From contig JAIPJY010000036.1 in NCBI GenBank assembly GCA_021733925.1, positions 1 to 64,000 of the forward strand: a stretch of 64,000 nt of DNA, in the 5' to 3' direction. Shown here piece by piece: positions 31,722 to 39,762 of this stretch. The notes under the pieces were generated by a model. That model was not told the DNA's origin and did no database searches. It saw nothing but the letters and a program-made list of their open reading frames with translations. A program made the position numbers and the translations under genes. The stretch's first letter is position 1; every line of letters starts with the position of its first letter. The DNA is from Prosthecobacter sp. Lineage in GTDB: Bacteria; Verrucomicrobiota; Verrucomicrobiia; Verrucomicrobiales; Verrucomicrobiaceae.

Positions 31722-34238
31722 CTAGTTGCCATGGTTGATTGGTTTGAGGTGTTGCAGCAGGAGATCCTGCAAGGTGGTGGCGGGTTTGCCATCCTGTGGA
31801 TAGTGGACGGCGCAGGGCACGCCGAGAGGCTGCAGTGTTTCTTGCAGCATGAGGGCATGCAGGACGCTGTGGCTTGGATCGGTCTGTGGCTGGCCTTTGA
31901 CGGGGGGCTTGTCGTCCTTGGTGTAGATGATGAAGGCGGGTGGATCGTCGGCAGTGGCGTGGGCGATGGGTGACCAGAGGGGGATGTCTGCGAGGTGCTG
32001 CGCGCGGTTTGCGAGGAAGAGCGGGAAGGTTTCTTTGCGCGACTTGGTGAGCGGGTAGCCGAAGGCGTGGGCGCCGTATTCGCTGTTGGGGATCCATTCG
32101 ATGAGCTGCTGCGGATCAAAGGAAGCCTGCGGGGCTTTGGTGGCGGTGAAGAGGAGGCGGGTGGATTCGCGGGCGATGGGATCGGCGCTTTGAGGATCGG
32201 CCATGTCAGCGTGCATGGCGAGCCAGAGGGATGAGCAGCCACCGGCACTGACGCCGCTGGCGGCGATGCGTGTTTTATCGAGGTGCCACTCATCTGCTTT
32301 CGAGCGGAGGAACTGCAAGGCACGCGCGGCATCTTGCAGGGGCCATTGCAGCGGCGGCGTGACCTTGGCGGCGTTGGCATCCATGAGGAAGCGGTAGTTG
32401 ATGGATGCAACGGAGATGCCGGCGGCGAGGAAAGCGCGCACGTCGAGATGCTGATGGATGTCTGTCTTGTCTTGCGCGGCCCAGCCGCCGCCGTGGATGT
32501 AAAATACGACGGGCGTGGGCTGCTCTGATTTCGCGAGCCAGACGTCCAGCGTCTGGCGGAAATGGGGACCGTATGGGACGTCGGTAAAGGTCGCGGGAGC
32601 GGCATCGAGCTTTGCGGTGGCGTACTTTTTCTGTACTTCCGCAGGCGGCATCCAGCCGGTGGGTCGCTGCTCATCGGGCGCATAGGCGCAGGTGATGAAG
32701 TAGAGGCCGTGGGCGGGGAGTTTTTGCGGAGGCACGTTGACCTGCACCTGCGTGAAGCCATCAGCGAACCAGCTTTCGAAGCCGTCGGTGGTATCGGTCT
32801 TTAACACGGCACCATTGAGGCGCACTTCGAGTTGTTTGGGCGCGGGATAGGGCAGGCGCAAGCGGAAGCCGATGCCGTGGGTGAATTTGGCGTCAGTCTT
32901 GGCTGCGAGGAGTTGCTCATTGGGCTGCTCCATGGCGACTTTGAGCTCGGGGCCGGCTTTGATGAAGCGCTCGACTTCGGTGGCGGAGTCGCCGAGGAGG
33001 GAGCGGAAGTCGTTGCTGGCGACAGCGTGCTTGGCTGCTGCGGTGGTGGCTACTACGAGGGTCTCGCGGCCTACTGTCTGCGGATAGAGAAAGCCGAGGG
33101 CGAAGTCGCTTTGCTGGTTCCACAATTCCACGCGGCTGGTGCGGCGTGCGGAGGCTGTGGCGCCATACGCGGTGACGTAGTGGCCGACGAAGTGGCGCAT
33201 GCGGTTCACGGGATAGCCGGGTGTTTTTTCATCCAGCCACGCGCCATTGCCGATGCGCATGAGACCCTGCATGCGAGCGACGAGGCTCTGCTCCCAGGCA
33301 ACTTCCTGCGTGAGCAGCATGGTGTGGTATTTGGCATAGCCGTAGTGCGCGGAGTAAAACATGGGCATGCCGTGCCAGAGCTTGCGCCCCAGGGGGGCGA
33401 GCTCGGGGCCCCAGAAGGTGCGCTGGGCATCTGCCTCGAAACGATCGGAGGGAAAACCGGCGGCGCGTCCGGCATCGATCATGGCCTCCGTGACGCGCCA
33501 GTCCCAGGGGCGCAGGGCGTAGTTTGAATACGCGCCGCCGGTGACCTCCGTCATGATCTGGCCGTGATACATGCGGCGTGTGCCGAGCTGAGTGGGGGCG
33601 TATTCTTGAAGGCCTGTGCCATGCAGGTCGGCGTGAACTTCGGGCTGGTATTCGTCGATGACGGAGAGCACGGCGGTGAGTTCGGGAGCATCCTCCGGTT
33701 TGGTGAGGGTGAGCGTCTTTACATCCCAGAGTTTGCCGATGCGGCCGCTGCCGGTGTAGGGATCGACGCCGTGCTCGTTGCGGAAGCGGTCGGTGTAAAA
33801 CATGGCCAGCGGATTCACGCAGGGCATCACGAGGATGATCTGCTTGCGCCGCGTTTCCACGGCCAGGGGATCATCGCTGAGGCACCATTCTGCAAAGGCA
33901 AGTGCGCCCGTGGTCCCGGTGCGCTCGGGGCCGCTGTGCAGGGTGGTGATGAGGCAGATTTGCTTGTCAGCGGCGGGGACCGTGGAGTCGGTGATTTTCA
34001 GCAGATACACGGGCATGGTTTGTCCGCTGATGCCGCGTGATTCGAGCGACATGGTCTTGGGGAATTTTTGCCGCCAGTGCGTCAGTGTTCCCACGTATTC
34101 CTCCCAGGTGAGGCGGTGCATGGGTGCGTAGGTCTCCTGTGTCAGCTTCGCGTTGCCGTCAGCAGAAGCTGAAAGCTCCTGCCCAGCCGCAGGAAGCAGA
34201 AGGGCAAGCCCGCCGAGAATGCAGAAAAAAAGCCTCAT
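31722..34238 (-). CDS. fusion of M14-type carboxypeptidase-like and alpha/beta hydrolase domains
   Basis: 838 aa from ATG 34238 (signal MRLFFCILGGLALLLPAAGQ); the earlier in-frame codons run through operator 4. Residues about 40-340 resemble zinc carboxypeptidases: LESRGISGQTMPVYLLKIT, TTLHSGPERTGTTGALAFAEW near 100 (H-x2-E metal pair), ILVMPCVNPLAMFYTDRFRNEHGVDP and a third His in EVHADLHGTG. Residues about 555-838 are a BD-FAE/HSL-type esterase: VVFYIHGGGWAAQDK near 579, IAASGVSAGGCSSLWLAM near 664 (nucleophile Ser), and a C-terminal His in DPSHSVLHALM. Probably secreted, with two hydrolytic sites acting on substituted glycan or peptidoglycan-like material (inference). Confidence 0.82.
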   Translation of the reverse strand: MRLFFCILGGLALLLPAAGQELSASADGNAKLTQETYAPMHRLTWEEYVGTLTHWRQKFPKTMSLESRGISGQTMPVYLLKITDSTVPAADKQICLITTLHSGPERTGTTGALAFAEWCLSDDPLAVETRRKQIILVMPCVNPLAMFYTDRFRNEHGVDPYTGSGRIGKLWDVKTLTLTKPEDAPELTAVLSVIDEYQPEVHADLHGTGLQEYAPTQLGTRRMYHGQIMTEVTGGAYSNYALRPWDWRVTEAMIDAGRAAGFPSDRFEADAQRTFWGPELAPLGRKLWHGMPMFYSAHYGYAKYHTMLLTQEVAWEQSLVARMQGLMRIGNGAWLDEKTPGYPVNRMRHFVGHYVTAYGATASARRTSRVELWNQQSDFALGFLYPQTVGRETLVVATTAAAKHAVASNDFRSLLGDSATEVERFIKAGPELKVAMEQPNEQLLAAKTDAKFTHGIGFRLRLPYPAPKQLEVRLNGAVLKTDTTDGFESWFADGFTQVQVNVPPQKLPAHGLYFITCAYAPDEQRPTGWMPPAEVQKKYATAKLDAAPATFTDVPYGPHFRQTLDVWLAKSEQPTPVVFYIHGGGWAAQDKTDIHQHLDVRAFLAAGISVASINYRFLMDANAAKVTPPLQWPLQDAARALQFLRSKADEWHLDKTRIAASGVSAGGCSSLWLAMHADMADPQSADPIARESTRLLFTATKAPQASFDPQQLIEWIPNSEYGAHAFGYPLTKSRKETFPLFLANRAQHLADIPLWSPIAHATADDPPAFIIYTKDDKPPVKGQPQTDPSHSVLHALMLQETLQPLGVPCAVHYPQDGKPATTLQDLLLQHLKPINHGN

Positions 34239-34282
34239 GAGCAGAGTATGAATTCGCAGCCCTCCACCACCAGCGCAAGCAT

Positions 34283-34303
34283 CTGGTCCTTTGTGCAGAC
34301 CAG
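34283..34303 (-). promoter_or_regulatory. operator palindrome 4 (CTGGT-N11-ACCAG)
   Basis: Exact palindrome in the 74-nt gap between the beta-helix gene stop and the carboxypeptidase-esterase ATG at 34238; the inner edge is 44 nt from that ATG, the same spacing as operator 3. Confidence 0.75.
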
Positions 34304-34312
34304 GGCGGCTTT

Positions 34313-35503
34313 TCAAGGCTTGAAATCCTTCGGCACGAGCTTCATCAGTTCATGGAGATCAGCGCCCACTGAGCCGCTGCCCTCGGGAAAGGATTTGCCG
34401 TTGATGAGGCAGTTTTCCCAGGTGGCGGTGCCAGCGACTTTGACGTCCATGTTTTCAAAGGTGCAGTGCTTTGCCTCCAGCACGGCACGCAGGGCGACGC
34501 TGCCGACGCGGGGCTCAGCAAGGCGGCGGATAAAGACGTTCTTCATCTGCATCCGGCAGTCGCCGGTTGTGCGGCCTGTGATGGAGAGCGGATTCTGCGC
34601 CATCGAGATCACGAGTGCATTCGTGAGAGTGTAGCGGCCTTCGTCGAGGAAGAAGAGATCGAAGCCGATGTTTTTTGCCAGGAAGACATTGGTGTAGCGG
34701 GTCTGCGCGGTGCCGGTGTCGGTGATGCCGGTGCTGTTGCCGATGCTGACAAAGCCATCGACGCGATACTGTGCGGACTCGTGCGCGCTGATGCCATCGT
34801 CTCCGCACTCGATGGCGGCGATGTTTTCAAAGACCACGTCGCGGCAGTCGCCGTGGATGTTGAAGCCGTCGTTGTAAGGATGGGTGGCGGTGAGGTTCTT
34901 GATGATGAGGTGGGCATTGTCGCCGCTGAACTGCACGCCTGCGCTGCGCACGGGGGCAAAGATGTGGGCGTCGGCGAGTTTCTGGTCTGCTGGTAGTTTG
35001 AGGTAGAAGCTGCCATAGATCTGCCTCGATGGCGGTTTCTCGCGTGAGGGGTCTTTGACGAAGGTCCATTCACCGGGCTGGAGTTCCTCCGGTTTTTTGA
35101 GCGATGCGCTGCGGCCTTTGGAGGTGCGGCCCATGTGCTGCATCTGGCCATTCCATAGGAAGAACCAGCGGCCGATGATGGCGTCGTCATTGGGTGCGAT
35201 GAGATGGTCATTGGCGAAGAGTCCGGGCGACACTTCAGTCCACTGCGCGGGATCGAGAGGATCGCTGCCTTCCAAGGTCGCGCCGTGGCCATCGAGCGTG
35301 ATGGGTTTGCCGGACTCGCCTTTCTTGCCGTGGAAGCCGGCATAATCGCGATACACCTTGGATTCGAGATGGATGATGTCTCCCGGCAGCGCGGCTTTGA
35401 TGGCATGAGCGATGGTGGGGAAGTCTTGGTCTTTGCCGACATGAATGTCACGCGCAGCGGCAGATGCGGTGATCAGGAGCAGGAAGAGGAGACTGGTTTT
35501 CAT
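34313..35503 (-). CDS. secreted right-handed parallel beta-helix protein
   Basis: 396 aa from ATG 35503, which gives the signal MKTSLLFLLLITASAAA. The longer open frame upstream is antisense-like and overlaps the PhyH gene. DIHVGKDQDFPTIAHAIKAALPGDIIHLESKVYRDY is the classic opening of pectate-lyase/chondroitinase-like beta-helices, with KPITLDGHGATLEGSDPLDPAQW next. Rungs: LIIKNLTATHPYNDGFNIHGDCRDVVFENIAAIECGDDGISAHESAQYRVDGFVSIGNSTGI. The CGDDGISAHE segment could include acidic catalytic or Ca-binding residues. Likely acts on an acidic polysaccharide. It overlaps PhyH by 4 nt (ATGA). Confidence 0.85.
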   Translation of the reverse strand: MKTSLLFLLLITASAAARDIHVGKDQDFPTIAHAIKAALPGDIIHLESKVYRDYAGFHGKKGESGKPITLDGHGATLEGSDPLDPAQWTEVSPGLFANDHLIAPNDDAIIGRWFFLWNGQMQHMGRTSKGRSASLKKPEELQPGEWTFVKDPSREKPPSRQIYGSFYLKLPADQKLADAHIFAPVRSAGVQFSGDNAHLIIKNLTATHPYNDGFNIHGDCRDVVFENIAAIECGDDGISAHESAQYRVDGFVSIGNSTGITDTGTAQTRYTNVFLAKNIGFDLFFLDEGRYTLTNALVISMAQNPLSITGRTTGDCRMQMKNVFIRRLAEPRVGSVALRAVLEAKHCTFENMDVKVAGTATWENCLINGKSFPEGSGSVGADLHELMKLVPKDFKP

Positions 35504-36237
35504 GCAGGAGGTGTCAGGGCGGCGGCGGCAGAGTAGGCGGCTTTGAGGGTGGGATCTGTCTGCGTGTGGCTGCCGCGAAAGACGAGCAGCAGGCCGAGGC
35601 GGGAGTGGTCCGTGGTGTTGGGCGCGGAGTGGTGGATCGTTTCGCACTGATGGATGGTGGCATCTCCGGGAGCGAGCAGGCCGCAGAATTGTTCGCTCAA
35701 CGGCACATGGGAAGGCTCTGCCATGCCGATGCTGTTGCCGCGCACGCCGCTGGGCTTGGTGGGCTGCATGCCGTCCTTGTGCGAGCCTTTGACGAAGAAG
35801 ACGGGGCCGTTTGCCTCGGTGACGGCATCGATGGCGATCCAGACGGTGAGCATGTCCGGCGGAGTCTGGCAGAAGTAGGCGTTGTCCTGGTGATAGGGCA
35901 CTCCGGAGCCGATGCGGGCGGGCTTGCTGAAGGTCTCGACTCCGACGAGCACGGGCTCGCCATGGACCAGTGGAGCGACGAGTGAGCGGATGTCCGCGCG
36001 TTCGCCGAGCTGGCGGAACCACTCGTTGTATTTTTCGAGACGCCAGAGATTGCGCACGGTCTTCTCATCTTTTTCGAAGGTGCGGGCATCGACGGGCTGC
36101 GCGGCGAGGTCATCGCGGATGTAGCGCTCCAGTTCGGCGCGCACGGCGGCGACTTCGTCAGAGGTGAGGAGATGGCGGACGAGCACGACGCCGTCGCGCT
36201 CATAGTCTTCGAGGATCTGGGTGGGGTCTGTGTTCAT
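35500..36237 (-). CDS. phytanoyl-CoA dioxygenase (PhyH) family protein
   Basis: 245 aa. The Fe(II)/2-oxoglutarate facial triad is visible: VPYHQDNAYF (His-x-Asp) near residue 115, IHHSAPN distal His near 200, and SRLGLLLVFRG supplying the Arg that holds 2-oxoglutarate. FFVKGSHKDG is the usual PhyH turn. Family members hydroxylate diverse small molecules; many verrucomicrobial copies lie in sugar or natural-product clusters. Coupled to both neighbours by ATGA overlaps within the kinase-enolase-AKR operon, so it probably modifies the same pathway intermediate. Confidence 0.88.
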   Translation of the reverse strand: MNTDPTQILEDYERDGVVLVRHLLTSDEVAAVRAELERYIRDDLAAQPVDARTFEKDEKTVRNLWRLEKYNEWFRQLGERADIRSLVAPLVHGEPVLVGVETFSKPARIGSGVPYHQDNAYFCQTPPDMLTVWIAIDAVTEANGPVFFVKGSHKDGMQPTKPSGVRGNSIGMAEPSHVPLSEQFCGLLAPGDATIHQCETIHHSAPNTTDHSRLGLLLVFRGSHTQTDPTLKAAYSAAAALTPPA

Positions 36238-37085
36238 GCGGTGAGTTCGGCAAAGAGTGCAGGGTCATCAAGGTCGAGCGCGGCATAGGCCTGGTCGAGA
36301 TGCGCAGGTGTGCGGCCGCCGACGAGCACGGAGGCGATGCCCGGCTGATGCAGCGCCCAGGCAAGAGCGAGATGCGCCTGCGAGTGGCCGGTGCGTGCGG
36401 AGGTGGCTTCGAGGGTGGCGAGACGGTGATACGAACCGTTGTGAAAATAGACATCCTGATGCCCGGGGACGAGATCGAAACGCGATCCGCTTTGCACGCC
36501 GTGCTGATGCTTGCCCGTGAGGAATCCGGCACCCAGCGGGCTGTAGGTGACGAGGGCGATGCCGTGCTCAGCGCAGTGTGCACGCAAGGCATCGCTCACG
36601 TCGCTGACAGCGAGGTTGTGATTGTTCTGCACGACGCTGAAGCGTGGGCCTGCGGAGCGCAGTTGATCCAGAGTGACATTGCTGAGACCGAGCGCCTTCA
36701 CTTTGCCGGAGCGCAGGAGTTCATCGAGCGCGGGGCCAGCGGCGGGCACGCTGTCATGCCACTGATGGAGGTACAGCAGATCGATTTGATCCATATCGAG
36801 CCGCTGCATGCTGGCAGCGATGTCGATGCGGTCATAAGGCGGGAGAATCTTGGTGGCGATGGTGATGCCACTCGGGCGGCGCGAGGCCAGCCAGCGGCCG
36901 AGGATGCTTTCCGAGGCGCCGTGACCGTAGGCTGCTGCTGTGTCGAACAGACGAACGCCACGCGCGAGAGCGTGATCAAGCAGCACGCAGGAGGCGGCCT
37001 CGTCGATCTCGCGCCCCAGCGTCACGCAGCCGAGCCCGATCTGGCTGACCGGCAATGCAGCGTGCGTGATGGAGGTCAGTTTCAT
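36234..37085 (-). CDS. aldo/keto reductase
   Basis: 283 aa from the ATG giving MKLTSITHAALPVSQIGLGCVTLG. The barrel shows RLFDTAAAYGHGASESILGRWL with the catalytic Asp and Tyr, TIATKI (Lys), LLYLHQWHDS (His), the GLSNVTLDQL motif, and the NADPH-contact GIASVLVGGRTPAHL near the C-terminus. Shorter than classical AKRs by about 30-40 residues, so a substrate loop may be reduced. In-frame codons upstream to 37178 overlap enolase and are not used. Coupled by 4-nt overlaps on both sides. It likely reduces an aldehyde or ketone made by the pathway aldolases. Confidence 0.88.
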   Translation of the reverse strand: MKLTSITHAALPVSQIGLGCVTLGREIDEAASCVLLDHALARGVRLFDTAAAYGHGASESILGRWLASRRPSGITIATKILPPYDRIDIAASMQRLDMDQIDLLYLHQWHDSVPAAGPALDELLRSGKVKALGLSNVTLDQLRSAGPRFSVVQNNHNLAVSDVSDALRAHCAEHGIALVTYSPLGAGFLTGKHQHGVQSGSRFDLVPGHQDVYFHNGSYHRLATLEATSARTGHSQAHLALAWALHQPGIASVLVGGRTPAHLDQAYAALDLDDPALFAELTA

Positions 37086-38374
37086 GGAAGCTGGATGCCT
37101 GCGGTGGCAAAGATGCCTGCGCCGATGAAGCGGGCGCGTGAGCCGAGCAGGCGCTGGATGCGGAGGACTTCGTTCCATTTCGCCATGCGCTCGCTGCGGC
37201 TGAAGGAGCCGACTTTGAGCTGCCCGGCATTGGTGGCCACGGCCAAGTGCGCGATGAAGGCGTCCTCGGTTTCTCCCGAACGTGCGGAGACGACGGGCAG
37301 CCAGCCCGCAGCCTGCGTGCGGTGAATGGCGGCGATGGTTTCGGTGACGGTGCCGATTTGATTGAGCTTGATGAGCACGGCGTTGGCGGTGTTGGCGGCG
37401 ATGCCGCGCTCGATGCGCTCAATGTTGGTGGTGAAATGATCGTCGCCGATGAGCTGGCAGCGCTGGCCGATGGCCGCGCGCACGATCTTCCAGCCTGCCC
37501 AGTCATCTTCGGCCATGGGATCTTCGATGGAGACGATGGGATATTTATCGACCCACTCGATCATGAGGGCGGCGAACTGCTCGGAGGTGAAGCGGCGCTG
37601 ATCGAGACCGAGCGTGTAGTGCCCGTCCTGAAACAAATCCGTGGCGGCGATGTCGAGCGAGATGCCGACCTCATGCCCGGGGGTGTAACCTGCGCGTTCG
37701 ATGGAGGCCATGAGGGCATCGAAGACGTCTTCATTGCGGTCAAACATGGGCCAGTAGCCGCCTTCATCCGCGACGCCGGCGAGCAGGCCGCGCTCGCGCA
37801 TGACATCGGCGGCGGCGTGGAAGACGTTGGAGGTGACTTCGAGGGTCTCCTCATACGACTGCGCAGTGAGCGCCATGATCATGAAGTCCTGGATATCGAT
37901 GCGGCCCTGCGCGTGCTTGCCACCACCGAAGATCTGGATCTCGGGGAGCGGCAGGAGAGTCCCCTGCCCGGCTCCGAGGGATTCAAACAATGGGATGCGT
38001 TTCGCATTTGCCGCGGCCTGCGCCACGGCCATGCTGGTGCCGAGAATGGCATTGGCGCCGAGGCGTGATTTCCCGGGTGTGCCGTCGAGCGCGATCAAGG
38101 CGGCATCCAGTCCGGCTTGATCAAAGACATTGCACCCGAGGGTGGTGCTGGCGATTTCTCCTTTCACATGAGAGACGGCCTTGAAGACGGATTTGCCACG
38201 AAAGCGGCTTTTGTCGCCATCGCGTAGTTCCAGCGCTTCATGGTGGCCGGTGGAGGCGCCTGAGGGCACCAGACCATGGCCCGTCGTGCCATCTTCCAAT
38301 GTGGCAATGACCTCCACGGTGGGATTGCCGCGGCTGTCGAAGATTTGCAGGGCGTCGAGAGAGGAGATTTTCAT
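37082..38374 (-). CDS. enolase-like protein with altered active site
   Basis: 430 aa, full enolase length and clear throughout: SRGNPTVEV, PSGASTGHHEALELRDGD, GANAILGTSMAVAQAA, SIEDPMAEDDW, LIKLNQIGTVTETI, RSERMAKWNEVLRI. Metal ligands D241, E284 and D311, general-base lysine K336, K387, H154 and E204 are kept. Two invariant positions differ: D163 in IQDF stands for yeast Glu168, and A364 in SARSGE for His373, which contacts the substrate. PLPEIQIFGGGKHAQG also departs from the normal PMMNIINGG. Housekeeping enolase should be elsewhere. It lies between an APH-type kinase and an aldo/keto reductase, so I infer dehydration of a different 2-phospho acid. Loss of function is possible. Confidence 0.9.
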   Translation of the reverse strand: MKISSLDALQIFDSRGNPTVEVIATLEDGTTGHGLVPSGASTGHHEALELRDGDKSRFRGKSVFKAVSHVKGEIASTTLGCNVFDQAGLDAALIALDGTPGKSRLGANAILGTSMAVAQAAANAKRIPLFESLGAGQGTLLPLPEIQIFGGGKHAQGRIDIQDFMIMALTAQSYEETLEVTSNVFHAAADVMRERGLLAGVADEGGYWPMFDRNEDVFDALMASIERAGYTPGHEVGISLDIAATDLFQDGHYTLGLDQRRFTSEQFAALMIEWVDKYPIVSIEDPMAEDDWAGWKIVRAAIGQRCQLIGDDHFTTNIERIERGIAANTANAVLIKLNQIGTVTETIAAIHRTQAAGWLPVVSARSGETEDAFIAHLAVATNAGQLKVGSFSRSERMAKWNEVLRIQRLLGSRARFIGAGIFATAGIQLP

Positions 38375-39342
38375 GCGTGCGCAGCCCAGGCTTCCGTGAG
38401 AGCGGCAAGCGAGGGAGGTTGGGATAAATGGGAGAGAACGAAACGCGTGACGAGGTCGCGTTGTTCTGCGGAAAGATACTCGGCGGGTGATTTTCCATGC
38501 ACGCGGGCGAGGAGCAGGCAGAGGAGGAGCTTCACGGTGCGCTGCTCAAGATCGTGACCGCAGGCGGAGGTGTAGGCGGACCAAAAGACGGGAATGAGTT
38601 GAAGGGCCTGCGGGTTTAGGAGGGCCTTCAGGTGCAGATGCGTGAGCATGAAGGCGGCATCAAAGGCGGGATCGCCAAACCATGCGCATTCGGCATCTAG
38701 CACGATGAGACGTTGCGGGCCGACGAGGAGGTTTTTGGGGCTGTAGTCTCCATGCACGAGGGCGAGCTTGGTTTCTGCCAGTCGTGCAGCCTCTGCGCGG
38801 AGCACGGCAGCGGCTTCAGGCACGCGCTCGGCAGTGGTCAGCAGATAGGGATCGATGCGCAGGGCTTGGAAATTCGGCAGGGTGTCAAAGCGTTCGCGTG
38901 CGACGGGATCATTCCATGATGCGTCATGCAGACGACCGAGGACATCGCCTGCGAGCCTTACGGTCTCGGTTTCAAAGTGGCCTGCCAGCAACTGCGACTT
39001 CCAGTTTTGCAGTTCATCGCCGAGGTACTCCATGGCGAACCAGCCAGCGCCACCGCCGAGGATGCGCGGCACGGCGGCGGGCATGAGGGGCGAGACGTAT
39101 TCAAAGAAGGACTGCTCCACGCGATTGCGCGAGACATCGACAAACCAGTCGTCTTTGACGCGCAGTTTTTCCAGGGCTGCCTTGACCACGAGGCGTTGCG
39201 TTGGGGATTCCACCAGCACGATGTCGCTGGAGACACCGCCGGTGAGAGGGGTGACGCGGAGGTCGGTGCCGTTGATCAAGCCAGCGGATTGAAGGCGTGG
39301 CAGGAGGTCCTCGGAGGTCATGCTGGAAAGGCGATCAGTCAT
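38371..39342 (-). CDS. APH/choline-kinase-fold phosphotransferase
   Basis: 323 aa from ATG 39342; MTSEDLL at 39321 is an alternative. VVKAALEKL carries the ATP-binding Lys, LALVHGDYSPKNLLVGP is the HGDxxxxN catalytic loop and VLDAECAWFGDPAFDAAF the metal Asp region. Homologues phosphorylate aminoglycosides, choline, homoserine, methylthioribose or sugars. Here it overlaps the enolase-like gene by 4 nt, so it probably makes the phosphorylated substrate for that enzyme or recycles a free acid. Resistance is an unlikely role in this context. It is the promoter-proximal gene of a five-gene leftward unit. Confidence 0.85.
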   Translation of the reverse strand: MTDRLSSMTSEDLLPRLQSAGLINGTDLRVTPLTGGVSSDIVLVESPTQRLVVKAALEKLRVKDDWFVDVSRNRVEQSFFEYVSPLMPAAVPRILGGGAGWFAMEYLGDELQNWKSQLLAGHFETETVRLAGDVLGRLHDASWNDPVARERFDTLPNFQALRIDPYLLTTAERVPEAAAVLRAEAARLAETKLALVHGDYSPKNLLVGPQRLIVLDAECAWFGDPAFDAAFMLTHLHLKALLNPQALQLIPVFWSAYTSACGHDLEQRTVKLLLCLLLARVHGKSPAEYLSAEQRDLVTRFVLSHLSQPPSLAALTEAWAAHA

Positions 39343-39424
39343 ACGAATTGGGAAGCTGGTTGTTCCGTCCAGCCCCGTGGATTCGGCACCTCGACAAAAA
39401 CCACTCTTTGAATACAATCCAGCC

Positions 39425-39685
39425 ATGCCAGTCACCGTTGAACAGATCAAACAGGAGATCCGCAGCCTTGCGCCTGCGGACGTGGATCGCCTGCTGCGTG
39501 ACCTTCAACAAGAATACATCATGCCTTCGGTGGATGAGGCCTCGGTTGAGGCTGAGTGGGACGCGGAGATTGACCGTCGTGTGCAAGAGATTGAGGAGGG
39601 GAAAGTGGAGCTTATCTCTGGTGCTGAGTTTCGCCGTGGAACGGATGCACTCTTTGCAGAGCTTGGCATCAAGAGATCGGCATAA
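39425..39685 (+). CDS. putative addiction-module component (TIGR02574 family), orphan
   Basis: 86 aa from ATG 39425. The family signature is present at the C-terminus: EAEWDAEIDRRVQEIEEGKVELISGAEFRR, with the preceding helix LAPADVDRLLRDLQQEY. Such proteins often precede a RelE/ParE-type toxin, but the next 77 nt contain only a GAGCTAAAGCTC repeat and then a convergent gene. It is therefore an orphan, perhaps with its partner lost or elsewhere. It sits on the plus strand within an otherwise leftward run of genes and divides the ceramidase-like gene from the kinase gene. Confidence 0.75.
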   Translation: MPVTVEQIKQEIRSLAPADVDRLLRDLQQEYIMPSVDEASVEAEWDAEIDRRVQEIEEGKVELISGAEFRRGTDALFAELGIKRSA

Positions 39686-39730
39686 GCGACTTTTGCGAAA
39701 CTAACTCGTTCTGGAAGGTGCGGAGTTTCC

Positions 39731-39760
39731 CAGAGCGAGCTAAAGCTCGGCAGTACTTTG
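39731..39760. repeat. GAGCTAAAGCTC repeat, single copy
   Basis: CAGAGCGAGCTAAAGCTCGG followed by CAGTACTTTG. It lies between two convergent genes (39685 and 39763) and could also serve as a terminator. It matches the copies at 46268-46330 almost exactly. Confidence 0.85.
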
Positions 39761-39762
39761 CT

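Noticed and set aside
39357-39375. possible operator upstream of the kinase gene
   Set aside because: CTGGT is present but no matching ACCAG at N11; the half-site alone is not evidence.
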